A stretch of DNA of 64,000 nucleotides from Candidatus Poribacteria bacterium (GCA_026710795.1 JAPOQK010000013.1:1-64000), one strand, 5' to 3'. Shown: positions 1 through 10,242, counted from the stretch's first letter. Notes: generated by a model not told the origin, from the sequence alone. A program made the numbers and translations.

Positions 1-222
1 GAACCAGGATTTTCAGGATTTCAGGATTTACCAAATCAAGAAATCAACGGTATGAATGCTATATAGCATTCCCCCAAATCAACGCCAAATGCGCCAAATC
101 AACGGTATGAATGCCTATTGGCATTCCCCGTGTGGCATTTGTCGGGGTGCACCTACAGAATATAAGATGTCGGACTTCGCTGTGCTCACTCCGACCTACG
201 AAGACTGGTTCAGACAATAAAC
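1..222. repeat. composite palindromic repeat cluster
   Basis: Non-coding stretch built from modules that recur elsewhere in the window. Bases 1-20 are the exact reverse complement of 39321-39340, and 205-222 match 39334-39351 exactly. 54-71 is a perfect 18-bp palindrome (GAATGCTATATAGCATTC). 109-115 and 120-126 form a hairpin (GAATGCC/GGCATTC). The motif TCAACGGTATGAATGC occurs twice here and again near 31588 (+) and near 41610-41626 on the other strand. The 165-198 part (GTCGGA ... TCCGAC) is related to 41509-41545 inverted. Bases 223-330 show nothing else recognisable. Confidence 0.75.
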
Positions 223-330
223 GGTGAATCCATTAAACGTCTATTCATTCCAATTCAAAGTTCTACTTTAAGTAAACTTCAATAACAAAGAATTCTTAAA
301 ACTAAATATCACTGCCAATTCATAATCACG

Positions 331-359
331 TTGACTTAGATTGTGTTTAGTGGTATAAT
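331..359 (+). promoter_or_regulatory. sigma70-type promoter of the Ycf48-like gene
   Basis: TTGACT (331-336), a 17-bp spacer, then a perfect TATAAT (354-359). Expected start of transcription is near 366, giving a leader of about 100 nt before the ATG at 467. Confidence 0.75.
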
Positions 360-466
360 TTTATGGATTTATTGTATTTATTTATTATATATAGAATAGT
401 GCGTATCTTGTATTTACGAACAATTATTGTCAAATTGGAAAAGATTAAAGTATAGGAGGTATACCG

Positions 467-2347
467 ATGAAGCGGAGATTTTTATTTACGGTCATCTTAA
501 GTTTTTTATTAATTGCAACTCCGTTTGTAATGGCTCAGAAGGAGTGGATTACAGTTAGCGAATCAAAATGGCAAGCAAGTTTTAACGACATCTTTTTTGT
601 AGACCTGTTGAACGGTTGGATTGTTGGGGCAAATGCTATGATATTGAACACGACCGATGGTGGAAAGACGTGGCAACAGCAACCGAGACAACCTTTACCA
701 TTTCAGACAGAATTCAAGAAAGTGCGGTTTATCACACCAAAAATGGGATGGGTTGTTGGTGAGAACGGGACAGTGCTAAAAACAACTGATGGTGGTCAGG
801 TATGGGAAAAATTATCCACTGATACACGTGTTGCTTTGTTAGGTGTATCCTTCGTAGACGAAAATCACGGTTGGGCATGTGGTGATGGTGGATTCGTGAT
901 GCATACCGACAACGGCGGTGTCTCTTGGCAGTCTCAAGATGTTGGTACTAACAACACGATAGAAGGCATACACTTTGCGACCCCTGAAGTCGGTTGGGCT
1001 GCAGGTGGCGGTGGCACTTTACTACATACAAAGGATGGTGGTGACACTTGGGTGTTTCAAACAAGTGCAACAGTTAACACACTTGATGCTATTTCTATGC
1101 TGGATGATTCTACAGGTTGGGCAGTTGGTGCTGGTGGTGCTGTTGTGGCTACCTCAGATGGAATGAATTGGGAAGTTCAACAGAGTAATGTGCCAAATTC
1201 AAATGGTATGCCTGAACCGATCTGGGATGTACATTTTTTTGATATGAATATAGGGATCGCAGCGGCTGAATTCGGTGTGATTCTAAGGACTATAGATGGC
1301 GGTGCGACATGGACTCCGCTTGATTATCGACCCGTTGCTTCACGTCTACAAGGTGTCCACATGTTAAGTGCTACAGAGGCATGGGTAGTTGGTGATAAGG
1401 CAACAATTCTACACACAACTGATGGTGGAGAAACTTGGGATGTTATCTCTAACGCAAACGAACTGCGTGCTGTACATTTCAAAAACGATAGACTCGGTTG
1501 GGCAGTCGGTTTAGCAGGATGCGTTATCCACACAACTGATGGTGGTAATACATGGTTGCCACAAAACAGTGGTGATGTATTTGAACTATTTGGTGTAGGT
1601 TTTGTTGATGAAAATCGAGGTTACATCGTTGGTAGCAATGCAGCATTACTTGAGACACTTGATGGTGGAAAAAATTGGAAAAGTGTAAGTGATCCTGGTG
1701 ACGAAGGACACGGTAGAGCCGCACGCATAAAGTTTGGTGGTGAGATGAGTTGGAAAAGTGCGATGGCATGTTATGCCATGAGTTTTGGAACCTTAAATAA
1801 TGCTTGGGCAGTAGGTGAAACAGGTAAAGTGATGTATACATCAGATGGTGGAAATACTTGGAATGGTGTTGACATAGATCCCGGTTATACTGGTGCAGGT
1901 TTCAACAATCTATTTGGGGTTCATTTTATTGATGCTGATGTCGGTTGGATTGTCGGTTTTGGAGGCACAATTGCCCAAACAAATGATGGCGGAATGACTT
2001 GGAAACTTACCAGTGGATTCGCTGAATTGCAAGATGTGTTTGCGATCAATCCCGAAAATGCATGGGTAGCTGGAAATCAAGGTACAATTATGGTTACTAC
2101 TGACGGTGGAAATACTTGGATTGATCAAACTGTACCCACACAAGATAACATAAACGCAATTCTCTTTATTTCTGAAAAAGAAGGATGGGCTGTTGGCGAT
2201 AATGGTGTCATCCTATATACACCAGATGGTGGGGTAACTTGGTTAAAGTACAATTCTCCGACGACGAATAACCTAAGAGATATTGTGGCATCCCCAAATG
2301 GAACATTATGGATCATCGGTGATTCTACCACAATCCTGCGCTATTAA
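467..2347 (+). CDS. secreted Ycf48-like / BNR-repeat double beta-propeller
   Basis: 626 residues with a signal peptide (basic MKRR, hydrophobic core, cleavage after about VMAQ). The rest is a string of about 13 full repeats of the form GWxVGxxGxILxTTDGGxTW plus a final half-repeat (LWIIGDSTTILRY), i.e. 14 blades or two seven-bladed propellers. Family knowledge: the repeat is that of the photosystem II assembly factor Ycf48 and of BNR/sialidase-like propellers; outside phototrophs these are exported proteins of unknown role, so no photosynthetic function is implied. GGAGG 8 nt upstream of the ATG fixes the start, and a good promoter lies at 331-359. Confidence 0.85.
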   Translation: MKRRFLFTVILSFLLIATPFVMAQKEWITVSESKWQASFNDIFFVDLLNGWIVGANAMILNTTDGGKTWQQQPRQPLPFQTEFKKVRFITPKMGWVVGENGTVLKTTDGGQVWEKLSTDTRVALLGVSFVDENHGWACGDGGFVMHTDNGGVSWQSQDVGTNNTIEGIHFATPEVGWAAGGGGTLLHTKDGGDTWVFQTSATVNTLDAISMLDDSTGWAVGAGGAVVATSDGMNWEVQQSNVPNSNGMPEPIWDVHFFDMNIGIAAAEFGVILRTIDGGATWTPLDYRPVASRLQGVHMLSATEAWVVGDKATILHTTDGGETWDVISNANELRAVHFKNDRLGWAVGLAGCVIHTTDGGNTWLPQNSGDVFELFGVGFVDENRGYIVGSNAALLETLDGGKNWKSVSDPGDEGHGRAARIKFGGEMSWKSAMACYAMSFGTLNNAWAVGETGKVMYTSDGGNTWNGVDIDPGYTGAGFNNLFGVHFIDADVGWIVGFGGTIAQTNDGGMTWKLTSGFAELQDVFAINPENAWVAGNQGTIMVTTDGGNTWIDQTVPTQDNINAILFISEKEGWAVGDNGVILYTPDGGVTWLKYNSPTTNNLRDIVASPNGTLWIIGDSTTILRY

Positions 2348-2463
2348 TTGATACTAATAATTCGAGAAGTTTGATATTTAGTTCAATTTCAATTTGAAAA
2401 ATTCTATATGTTCTCCTGATAAACACGAGATTCAATTTGCATGCTTGTGGAGGATATCCCAAT

Positions 2464-3852
2464 ATGAATTCATTTCGGTTCCATTACTCAATTTGGGTTG
2501 GAACCATTTTACTACTTGTGCTAACAATAAATAGTTATCCTGAAGAGCACAAAGTGTATAATCTTGAAGATAGTTTAGAAATAGCAAAACAGAACAATCT
2601 CTCTATCCAGTCTGCAGAACAGGTCTTGAAATCTGCGAAGTCTCAAATTGGTATCGCCCGTGCTTCACTGTTGCCGCGTCTAATAGCAAATGGCAACTAT
2701 ACCTATTTTAAAGATGTACAAAAATCTGTTATTTCTGCTGAAGGGAGTTTTGGGTTTCCATCTCCTGGTGGTGAAATGGATGCAATGTCTATGCCAAGTG
2801 TAGATAATGAAGCAGAACTAATTGAATTGGAATTTGGAGCACATCATAATGTTCAAGGGACTGTCAGTTTAACTCAACCAATCTTTGCATGGGGTCGCCA
2901 CTACTACGGGTACCAAGCTGCGAAACTACAATACCAAGCATCCGAAAAAGAACTGGATGCAGCCTATGAAAAACTTAGATTAGATGTTTATGAGGCATTT
3001 TATCGTGTACTAATTGCTCAAGAATTTGTAAAGGTTGCTAACCAGAGCGTTGACCTTGTGAAGAAACAACTCCAAATCGCTGAAGAGTCATTTGTTGCTG
3101 GAGTGACTACAAATTTTGATGTACTTCGAGCAAAGGTGCAACTTGCTAATGCTGAGTCTCAATTAATTAGAGCAAAAAATGGTGTTATTACAGCAAAAAA
3201 TGCATTTAAAACACTACTGAATATACCTCTAATTGAACAGGTTGAAGTTAGTGGGTCCTTTAAGATACCTGAAGTAGAATTCAAACTTGATGCACTCATA
3301 AAGATTGCACAAGACAATCGGTCTGAACTTAGCCGTTCACGACTCAACGAACAAGCTGGTGAGAAACAGTTGAGTGTATCTAAGACTCGTCACCTACCGG
3401 ATCTTTCCTTTTTCTCAAATTATCAAATTTCACATAACGAAAGACTCACAGAAATGAATCGCATCTGGAGTTTAGGGTTACAAGTAAATATACCAATTTT
3501 TGATGGGTTTGTATCTCGTGCTGGGGTCAAACAGAGTGAGTCTATTCTAAAGCAACTGCAATTAGGTACACAACAGGTTGTATCCGCAGTTGAATTTGAA
3601 GTGCGAAACGCCTATCTTAGTTTACTTGAGGCAAAAACAATAATTGATGTACAGCGTGAGACGATTTCTCAAGCAGAAGAAAGTGTTAGAATAGCAACTA
3701 TTCAATTTGAAAACGGATTGATAACAACCGTTGAACTGACTGATACACAACTGGCACTGATGCAGGCGAAAGTTAATCGTCTACAAGCCCAACACGACTA
3801 TGTCATTAGTCTGGCAAGACTTGAAAAAGCCATTGGACAGAAAGTACAATAA
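2464..3852 (+). CDS. TolC-family outer-membrane efflux protein
   Basis: 462 residues. The start is placed at ATG 2464 because TGGAGG lies 8 nt upstream; an upstream TTG at 2437 has no such site. Signal peptide of about 25 residues. The mature part has the two-fold TolC layout: LEIAKQNNLSIQSAEQ at the first helix, a membrane-strand segment (VSLTQPIFAWGR), long helices, and a second strand segment (NIPIFDGFVSRAGVKQ). Members form trimeric outer-membrane channels for RND, ABC or MFS pumps. It is followed after 68 bp by a matching periplasmic adaptor; no inner-membrane pump follows. Confidence 0.9.
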   Translation: MNSFRFHYSIWVGTILLLVLTINSYPEEHKVYNLEDSLEIAKQNNLSIQSAEQVLKSAKSQIGIARASLLPRLIANGNYTYFKDVQKSVISAEGSFGFPSPGGEMDAMSMPSVDNEAELIELEFGAHHNVQGTVSLTQPIFAWGRHYYGYQAAKLQYQASEKELDAAYEKLRLDVYEAFYRVLIAQEFVKVANQSVDLVKKQLQIAEESFVAGVTTNFDVLRAKVQLANAESQLIRAKNGVITAKNAFKTLLNIPLIEQVEVSGSFKIPEVEFKLDALIKIAQDNRSELSRSRLNEQAGEKQLSVSKTRHLPDLSFFSNYQISHNERLTEMNRIWSLGLQVNIPIFDGFVSRAGVKQSESILKQLQLGTQQVVSAVEFEVRNAYLSLLEAKTIIDVQRETISQAEESVRIATIQFENGLITTVELTDTQLALMQAKVNRLQAQHDYVISLARLEKAIGQKVQ

Positions 3853-3920
3853 ACACGTAATAATTTGAAATGTATTATACCATAGTCCAACATCTCATGT
3901 ATTGAAGGAGTATTTCACAA

Positions 3921-5528
3921 TTGAAAAAGATTTTGATTCCTATTACCATAATTATAGTAGTAGCAATTATTGCAATGTTCCGACTACTAAAACCTGAAAA
4001 GACTGATATTGAAGCAGAAATTGGGTCTAATGTTGCTAAACCCGTAGAAATATATAAAGCAAAAAGAGGAGAAATTCGTTCTGAGTTGCAGCTATCTGGA
4101 ACAATTGAAGCAAAATCTCGTGTCAATGTTATACCCAAAATCTCAGGTCGTATCATATCTCTGTCTGTAACTGAAGGTGAGCGAGTAAATAAAGGGGATT
4201 CCCTTGCTGTTATTGAGCATGAAGAGTTGGATCTTGCAGTACAACAAGCAAAGGCTGCATTGGAATCTGCAGAAGCATTTTATTCTCAAGCACAACGGTT
4301 AGCTGAAATCAAAGTCCGAACACAAGTTGCACAAGCAGCGGCACAACTAAAAGCAGCAGAAGTTTCACTCCAACAGGTAAAAGAACTGGCTGAACTTAGA
4401 ACAGTCACACAAATAGATCAAGCAGAAGCAGGTTTAAGATCACTAATTGCTAATTTGGAAAAGATAAAGAATGGTGCTCGTGATGAGGATCGTCGTCAAG
4501 CAGAAGCAGGTGTAAATCAAGCAAAAGCAAACCTAATCAATGCCGAAAACAATTTTGCACGTATGGAACAACTATACATAAATGGTGCAATTAGCAAACA
4601 ATCATTTGAAAACAGTAAAACTCAATTAGATATAGTCAAAGCACAGCATAAAATCTCCTCTGAACAACTTCAACTCATTAATAATGGTGCACGTGAGGAA
4701 GATATCCGTTCAATGGAAGCGCAGGTTGAACAGGCAAAAGCTGCACTCAAACTCGCTAAAGCACAGGCTTCTACAAAGACATGGGAAAAAGATATTGCCC
4801 TTGCACAAACTCAAGTCCAAACAGCGAAGGCAAGTTTAAATTCCGTTGAAGCGTTAGAAGATGCAAAAAGCTGGGAAGCAGAAATAATCTCTGCCAAAAC
4901 CACACAAACACAAGCAAGTATTGCCCTAAAACTCGCGCAGAAGAGATTAAGGGATGCTACAATTGCAGCACCTATATCAGGTGTTGTATCACAACGACAT
5001 TTAGATTTAGGTGGAATGGCAGTGCCAACAGCACCATTATTTGAAATTGTGGATATTGATACCGTGTTAGCTTCTACCGAAGTTATTGAAGGACAATTAA
5101 GCCAATTGTCATTGAATCAGCAGGCAACAATTAGTATAGACGGGATCCACACTCCCATGTCAGCCCTTATAACATATATCAGTCCGACATTGCAGCCTAT
5201 TCAGCGTACAGCTAAAGTAGAATTTCACATAGATAATACAGAGGGCATATTAAAACCAGGTATGTTTGCAAAAGTTACTGTCCCAGTTAAAGTACATAAA
5301 GATACTATTTTGGTTCCCCGCACTTCACTTATAGAAGATGCATTGACAAAAATGCAGAATATATTTGTCGTAGAATCAGGTGTAAGCCGACGTCGTCCCG
5401 TAGAAGTAGGTCTTTCCCGTGGAGGAGAAGTAGAAATACTAAACGGACTAAATGAAGGTGAATCAGTGATTGTCGCTGGCCAACATTCATTGAAAGTTGG
5501 GGAAAATGTTACTGTTGTAAACCCTTGA
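3921..5528 (+). CDS. HlyD/RND-type periplasmic adaptor (membrane fusion protein)
   Basis: 535 residues starting at TTG 3921, with GAAGGAG 10 nt upstream; the next Met would remove the membrane anchor. N-terminal signal anchor (residues 4-20), a lipoyl/barrel-sandwich half (SRVNVIPKISGRIISLSVTE), an unusually long coiled-coil hairpin (about 101-345), then the second lipoyl half (ATIAAPISGVVSQRHLDLGG), a beta-barrel and a membrane-proximal domain. The hairpin contains an internal duplication with a 71-residue period (NGARDED at 184, NGAREED at 255). Such adaptors bridge an inner-membrane transporter to TolC; the pump itself is not in this window. Confidence 0.9.
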   Translation: MKKILIPITIIIVVAIIAMFRLLKPEKTDIEAEIGSNVAKPVEIYKAKRGEIRSELQLSGTIEAKSRVNVIPKISGRIISLSVTEGERVNKGDSLAVIEHEELDLAVQQAKAALESAEAFYSQAQRLAEIKVRTQVAQAAAQLKAAEVSLQQVKELAELRTVTQIDQAEAGLRSLIANLEKIKNGARDEDRRQAEAGVNQAKANLINAENNFARMEQLYINGAISKQSFENSKTQLDIVKAQHKISSEQLQLINNGAREEDIRSMEAQVEQAKAALKLAKAQASTKTWEKDIALAQTQVQTAKASLNSVEALEDAKSWEAEIISAKTTQTQASIALKLAQKRLRDATIAAPISGVVSQRHLDLGGMAVPTAPLFEIVDIDTVLASTEVIEGQLSQLSLNQQATISIDGIHTPMSALITYISPTLQPIQRTAKVEFHIDNTEGILKPGMFAKVTVPVKVHKDTILVPRTSLIEDALTKMQNIFVVESGVSRRRPVEVGLSRGGEVEILNGLNEGESVIVAGQHSLKVGENVTVVNP

Positions 5529-5572
5529 AGTAAAACTTATATATAACTGCTACTGAAAAATGTAACCTATAT

Positions 5573-7039
5573 ATGCAAGTTGAACAGATACATGGTCCAA
5601 AAATTAAACCATTACAAGTTGTTGAACTTGAATATTTATTGCAAAGTGATTCTTATTCAGTTTTCGGTCCGAATGGTTTACAAAAGGAAGGAAAGGTAAT
5701 AGTTACACGCTCCCCAGCAAGACTCGACATAATGGGTGGGATTGCAGATTACTGTGGTTCAAATGTATTTGAAATGCCGTTAAATCGTGCAGCTGTTGCA
5801 GCATGTCAGGCACGAGAAGACAACAATCTCTATGCCTTGACATTACAGATAAATACAGAATTAAAACCAAGTTTTCAGATGCTGCTTGATGATTTTTATG
5901 AGGATGGCAAGCTGAAAACGTATTCACAAACAAAGGAAATCTTTAGTGAAGATTCACGAACCACTTGGGCAGGATATATTCTTGGGTGTTTTTTTACCTT
6001 ATTGAAAGAAAAAAAGATTGAAAAGTTCCCACATGGTGCATCGATTGTTATCAAGAGTGATATTCCAATGGGGGCTGGTATCGCATCTTCAGCGGCAATT
6101 GAAGTTGCTTCGTTAACTGCACTTAATCAACTCTATGATTTGCAATTGGACGCAATAGAAATTGCAAGACTTGCGCAAATTGTCGAAAATCGTATAGTTG
6201 GTGCACCATGCGGGATAATGGATCAAATAACTTCTTCAGCTGGAACAAAAGACAAAATAATTTCTATTCTCTGCCAACCTGATAAAATCGTTGAATATGT
6301 TGATTGTCCGCAAAACGTAAGTTTTATCGGTATCCACAGTAAAGTTGCACGAAGCACGAAAAGTACAGCATATATTGATACCCGCACGGCAGCCTTTATG
6401 GGTCTTTCAATATTAAAAAAAGAACTCGGTTGGGAGAAGTTGAATGACAACTACTTATGCAACATTTCAGTTCAAGAATTTCTTGAAAATTGTGAATCAT
6501 TTTTACCAAATCAGATTAAAGGCAGTGATTTTCTTGAAATATACGGAGATACTGATGATCCTGTTACCCAGGTAATACCTGAAAAAGTATATGCCGTTAG
6601 AGATCGAGTGACCCATCCAATATATGAAAACGAACGAGTAAAACTATTCATAAATGCTATTAAGAACGCAGATAAATTCCCTGAACGTGCACCTACATTT
6701 CTCAAGATAGCCGGAGAACTGATGTATGAATCGAATACAAGTTATCGCGAATTTGCAGCACTCGGTTGTCCTGAAATTGATGGAATTGTAGAAATCGCCA
6801 AAAAAATTGGTGAACAGGGAGGGGTTTACGGTGCAAAGATTACAGGTGGTGGTGAAGGTGGCACTGTTGCTCTTTTATGTTATGGTGATGTATCTACGTC
6901 ATTGACACAGATTATCTCCGCATATAAATTAGCATGGGGAATAGAGACTGAAATATTCAGCGGATCCTCACCCGGTGCCTATGAATTTGGTCATATTGAG
7001 TGGGTATTGAAGGAGAGAGAACCACTACAACACTTTTAA
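5573..7039 (+). CDS. GHMP-family sugar kinase, L-arabinokinase-like
   Basis: 488 residues. The N-terminal motif SPARLDIMGGIADYCGS matches the galactokinase subfamily, and the wording MGGIADY plus VENRIVGAPCGIMDQ is that of the kinase half of plant L-arabinokinase rather than GalK. The GHMP ATP loop (PMGAGIASSAAIE, about residues 164-176) and the C-terminal motif GAKITGGGEGGTVALL are intact. Likely reaction: anomeric phosphorylation of arabinose or a related sugar by ATP in the cytosol. No clear Shine-Dalgarno precedes the ATG. It follows the adaptor gene by 44 bp. The exact sugar cannot be read from sequence. Confidence 0.82.
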   Translation: MQVEQIHGPKIKPLQVVELEYLLQSDSYSVFGPNGLQKEGKVIVTRSPARLDIMGGIADYCGSNVFEMPLNRAAVAACQAREDNNLYALTLQINTELKPSFQMLLDDFYEDGKLKTYSQTKEIFSEDSRTTWAGYILGCFFTLLKEKKIEKFPHGASIVIKSDIPMGAGIASSAAIEVASLTALNQLYDLQLDAIEIARLAQIVENRIVGAPCGIMDQITSSAGTKDKIISILCQPDKIVEYVDCPQNVSFIGIHSKVARSTKSTAYIDTRTAAFMGLSILKKELGWEKLNDNYLCNISVQEFLENCESFLPNQIKGSDFLEIYGDTDDPVTQVIPEKVYAVRDRVTHPIYENERVKLFINAIKNADKFPERAPTFLKIAGELMYESNTSYREFAALGCPEIDGIVEIAKKIGEQGGVYGAKITGGGEGGTVALLCYGDVSTSLTQIISAYKLAWGIETEIFSGSSPGAYEFGHIEWVLKEREPLQHF

Positions 7040-7045
7040 TTGAAG

Positions 7046-7085
7046 AAAAGGATGTTGTCATCCATCAAAACAAGTACATCCTTTT
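7046..7085 (+). terminator. hairpin after the GHMP kinase gene
   Basis: Perfect 10-bp arms AAAAGGATGT (7046-7055) and ACATCCTTTT (7076-7085) enclose a 20-nt loop directly after the stop codon. The 3' arm ends in a short T-run, so it may act as an intrinsic terminator although the loop is long. Confidence 0.5.
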
Positions 7086-7153
7086 ATTCGTGAGGTGTTT
7101 TTACCGATAGACTTCCAAAACCTTACAGCAATTACAACGATTGGAATACCTCT

Positions 7154-9115
7154 GTGCAGAATTTAAGTGAACACGACAACAATCGGGATTTCGGTGTAAC
7201 TTGGCGTGCGATCCTTATCGCTATGTTATTAATCCCACCCAATGTTTTCTGGATCATTGAAGTTGAGTGTGTATGGCACTCTGGACATCCTACCACGATT
7301 TCCCTGTTTTGGAATGTAGTTCTCAACATCTTTTTTCTGATCCTTCTGAATTTGTTCCTGAAAAAAGTAGCACCCCGATCAGCATTAACACAGGGTGAGA
7401 TGATCACCATCTATGCAATGCTTTCCATAGCATCGGGACTTGCAGGGCACGATATGCTGGCACTTACAATTCCTGCACTTCCACATGCATTTTGGTTTGC
7501 CACAATAGAGAACGATTGGGCAGATACTTTCCACAGTTATATTCCACAACACCTTGTCGTATCTGATAAAGATATTCTTCGGGGTTTCTACGAAGGTGAC
7601 ACGCCATTTTATAATGCACAGATAGGTGGTGCATGGATAATGCCCACATTATGGTGGACATCCTTTATCTTGGCACTCGGTGCTATCATGATCTGTCTAA
7701 ATGTCCTAATCCGAAAACAGTGGACGGAACATGAAAAATTAGCATATCCAATTATACAACTGCCAATGGCAATAACAGAAGGGGGTGGTAGAGCACAACT
7801 CTTCCGAAACCGTTTACTATGGTACGGTTTTATTGCTGCTGCATTGTTAAATGTGTGGCACGGGTTAGCACACTTTTTCCCCATCCTTCCTGATTTTAGC
7901 GTTAGACACAATGCAAGGAATTGGGGGGCATTCTTCACTGAAAAACCATGGAATGCTGTTGGGAACATACCAGTACCGTTATATCCATTTGTAATAGGAT
8001 TGGGCTTCCTATTGCCACTTGACCTATCTTTTTCTCTATGGTTTTTCTATCTGTTCGAGAAAATACAACGTGTATTCGGTAGTGCAGTTGGTATACCTGC
8101 TCCATTTCCATATAGTAGTGAACAATCAATCGGTGGTTGGATGGCAATTTTTGGCATTGCACTCTGGGTTACACGAAAACATATAATGAAAGTGTGCCGT
8201 ACCATCTTTGGTATTTCAGGAGGAATTGACGATTCAGAAGAACCAATCCGGTATAGGACAGCATTTATCCTAATTATTCTGGCAAGTCTATATATCATCT
8301 GGTTCTGTCTGAAGGCTGGGATGACACTTGCTATTATACTTCCATTCTTCGGCTTTTTCTATGCAATCTCTATCGGTATCACTCGCGTTCGTGCTGAACT
8401 TGGACCACCGGCACATGAAATGGCAGGAATGTGTAATGCCCAACAATTCTTGGTTAATATTTTAGGGACGCGTCGAATTGGTCCTAACAATCTAACAGTA
8501 TTTCCTTTTTTCTGGTTTTTCAGTGGTCGAGGGTATCGTGAACATATTATGCCGCATCAACTTGAAGCCTTTAAAATGGCTGAACGTGCAAATATGAACA
8601 CGAAACGGTTAGTTTTGGCAATGTTAATTGCTGTTGTGCTCGGTTCACTATCAGCATTCTGGGCAACACTCAGTGAACTTTATCGACTCGGAGGTGCAGT
8701 TACAGGTGCTGGTGGGGGTATAGGTCCATCTGTCGGACATATTGGTCAATTTGGATGGCTTGCTGGTTTATTCGCTTATCCGCGAGACCCGAATGTTCCA
8801 GCAATGAGTTTCATGGCAGGTGGTATGGGGTTTACTTTCCTACTAATGTTTATGAGGATGCGTTTTATTTGGTGGCCCCTACACCCAGCGGGATATCCAA
8901 TTTCCATGACATTCGGTGTAGGTTATTTTTGGAGTTGTCTCGTGATTAGCACATTTCTTAAGTGGATGGCACTCCGTTTTGGAGGTCCAAGCACATATCG
9001 AAAAATGATATTCTTCTTCTTTGGAGTAATTCTTGGTGAATACTGCGTAGGCGCGTTCTGGAGTGTCCTTAGTGTCATTATCCGTGAACCGATTTACGAT
9101 TTTGCACCAGGATAA
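7154..9115 (+). CDS. polytopic membrane protein, DUF6785-like
   Basis: 653 residues, mostly hydrophobic, with roughly 14-16 predicted membrane helices, e.g. TWRAILIAMLLIPPNVFWI at the N-terminus. Short conserved stretches (LTQGEMITIYAMLSIASGLAG, EHEKLAYPIIQLPMAIT, RVRAELGPPAHEMAGM) resemble the DUF6784/DUF6785 proteins, distantly OPT-transporter-like and common in Planctomycetes-like and Poribacteria-like genomes. Function unknown; transport of a small solute is plausible. The start is a GTG without a good ribosome site; no better in-frame start exists after the stop at 7091. The PorV-like gene begins 8 bp after its stop, so the two are probably co-transcribed. Confidence 0.75.
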   Translation: MQNLSEHDNNRDFGVTWRAILIAMLLIPPNVFWIIEVECVWHSGHPTTISLFWNVVLNIFFLILLNLFLKKVAPRSALTQGEMITIYAMLSIASGLAGHDMLALTIPALPHAFWFATIENDWADTFHSYIPQHLVVSDKDILRGFYEGDTPFYNAQIGGAWIMPTLWWTSFILALGAIMICLNVLIRKQWTEHEKLAYPIIQLPMAITEGGGRAQLFRNRLLWYGFIAAALLNVWHGLAHFFPILPDFSVRHNARNWGAFFTEKPWNAVGNIPVPLYPFVIGLGFLLPLDLSFSLWFFYLFEKIQRVFGSAVGIPAPFPYSSEQSIGGWMAIFGIALWVTRKHIMKVCRTIFGISGGIDDSEEPIRYRTAFILIILASLYIIWFCLKAGMTLAIILPFFGFFYAISIGITRVRAELGPPAHEMAGMCNAQQFLVNILGTRRIGPNNLTVFPFFWFFSGRGYREHIMPHQLEAFKMAERANMNTKRLVLAMLIAVVLGSLSAFWATLSELYRLGGAVTGAGGGIGPSVGHIGQFGWLAGLFAYPRDPNVPAMSFMAGGMGFTFLLMFMRMRFIWWPLHPAGYPISMTFGVGYFWSCLVISTFLKWMALRFGGPSTYRKMIFFFFGVILGEYCVGAFWSVLSVIIREPIYDFAPG

Positions 9116-9123
9116 TATACATT

Positions 9124-10242
9124 ATGAAAATACACTTGGTTAATTGCGTAATAATTCTTACATGTTGTTTCCTGCCCCTAAAAGTCTTCGCTGCAGATGA
9201 GGGGGCACATGCCGCAGACTTCCTCAGTCACGGGGTTGGTGCTCGTGCACTTGGAATGGGTAGTGCATTTGTAGCAATTGCCGATGATGCAACTGCTACA
9301 TATTGGAATCCTGCAGGTTTAACAAAAGTAAAAAAACATAGTTTTTCTACTATGTATTCTGACACATTTCGTACAGGTGATGGTGGTTTTCTCAGTCAAG
9401 GATTAGTCAGTTATAATTTCGTTAACTATGTCCATCAAATTGAAGAAATCGGAAGTATCGGACTGAGTTGGATTCGACTTGGAATTGACGATATTCCCCG
9501 CACTACTTTTATTGATATTGATAATAATGGTAGACTTGGAGATTATCAAGACAAAAATGGCAACGGTGTGAAAGATGACGGTGAACCATATATAGATAGA
9601 CCTACTGTTGCAGATTATTTTAGTAATACGGATAACGCATTGTTAATTTCCTATGCCCGTCAAATCCATTCAATTGTTGCAGTCGGAGGTAACCTTAAAC
9701 TTCTCAGCCAGTCAATATATGATTACACAGGGAGAGGATTTGGTATTGACATCGGTTTTATTCTATCTCCATATAAAGGCTTGAGAATAGGCACATTGCT
9801 TTTGGATGCCACAGGTACACAAATTCGATGGGACACAGCGGATAATCCGGCATTCACACGTGGACGAAGGTTGCGTTTTGGTAGTGCATATCAATTTACT
9901 TTTACAAGTTTCGGCAAAGGAAGTATCGGTTTAGATTTTGAAACAGACCAAGGTGACTTAGAAGCAAATACAGAGAATGAAACTAATTCCAACAATGATA
10001 ATTCTGATCATTCAGAGAACGAAGATACTACAGTCTCAGGTGGAGGTATTCTGTTACGGATTGGTGCGGAATATATACTTTTTGATACTCTTGCCTTACG
10101 GTGTGGTTGGAACGGACATGGAATCTCTATTGGATCGGGTGTTAAATTGCGAGTTAGTAGTATGACGTTTTTTGTTGACTACGCATTTAATACACATACA
10201 TTAGGTGGATCACAACGAATCTCTGTCTCTGGACAATTTTAA
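9124..10242 (+). CDS. PorV/PorQ-family outer-membrane protein
   Basis: 372 residues with a signal peptide ending about VFAADEG. The motif GVGARALGMGSAFVAIADDATATYWNPAGL is characteristic of the UPF0164/PorV-PorQ group of outer-membrane beta-barrels, and the C-terminus (GGSQRISVSGQF) ends in Phe as barrels often do. Two oddities: an acidic repeat around residues 136-158 (DIDNNGRLGD, DKNGNGVKDDGE) resembling calcium-binding dockerin/EF-hand loops, and an Asn/Glu-rich low-complexity linker around 280-303. Some relatives take part in type IX secretion; nothing else from that system is visible here, so a general barrel role is the safe reading. Confidence 0.82.
   Translation: MKIHLVNCVIILTCCFLPLKVFAADEGAHAADFLSHGVGARALGMGSAFVAIADDATATYWNPAGLTKVKKHSFSTMYSDTFRTGDGGFLSQGLVSYNFVNYVHQIEEIGSIGLSWIRLGIDDIPRTTFIDIDNNGRLGDYQDKNGNGVKDDGEPYIDRPTVADYFSNTDNALLISYARQIHSIVAVGGNLKLLSQSIYDYTGRGFGIDIGFILSPYKGLRIGTLLLDATGTQIRWDTADNPAFTRGRRLRFGSAYQFTFTSFGKGSIGLDFETDQGDLEANTENETNSNNDNSDHSENEDTTVSGGGILLRIGAEYILFDTLALRCGWNGHGISIGSGVKLRVSSMTFFVDYAFNTHTLGGSQRISVSGQF

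Noticed and set aside
1-222. Possible CRISPR array from repeated TCAACGGTATGAATGC units
   Set aside because: Only two uneven copies, palindromic ends, no regular spacers and no cas genes; better explained as dispersed hairpin repeats.
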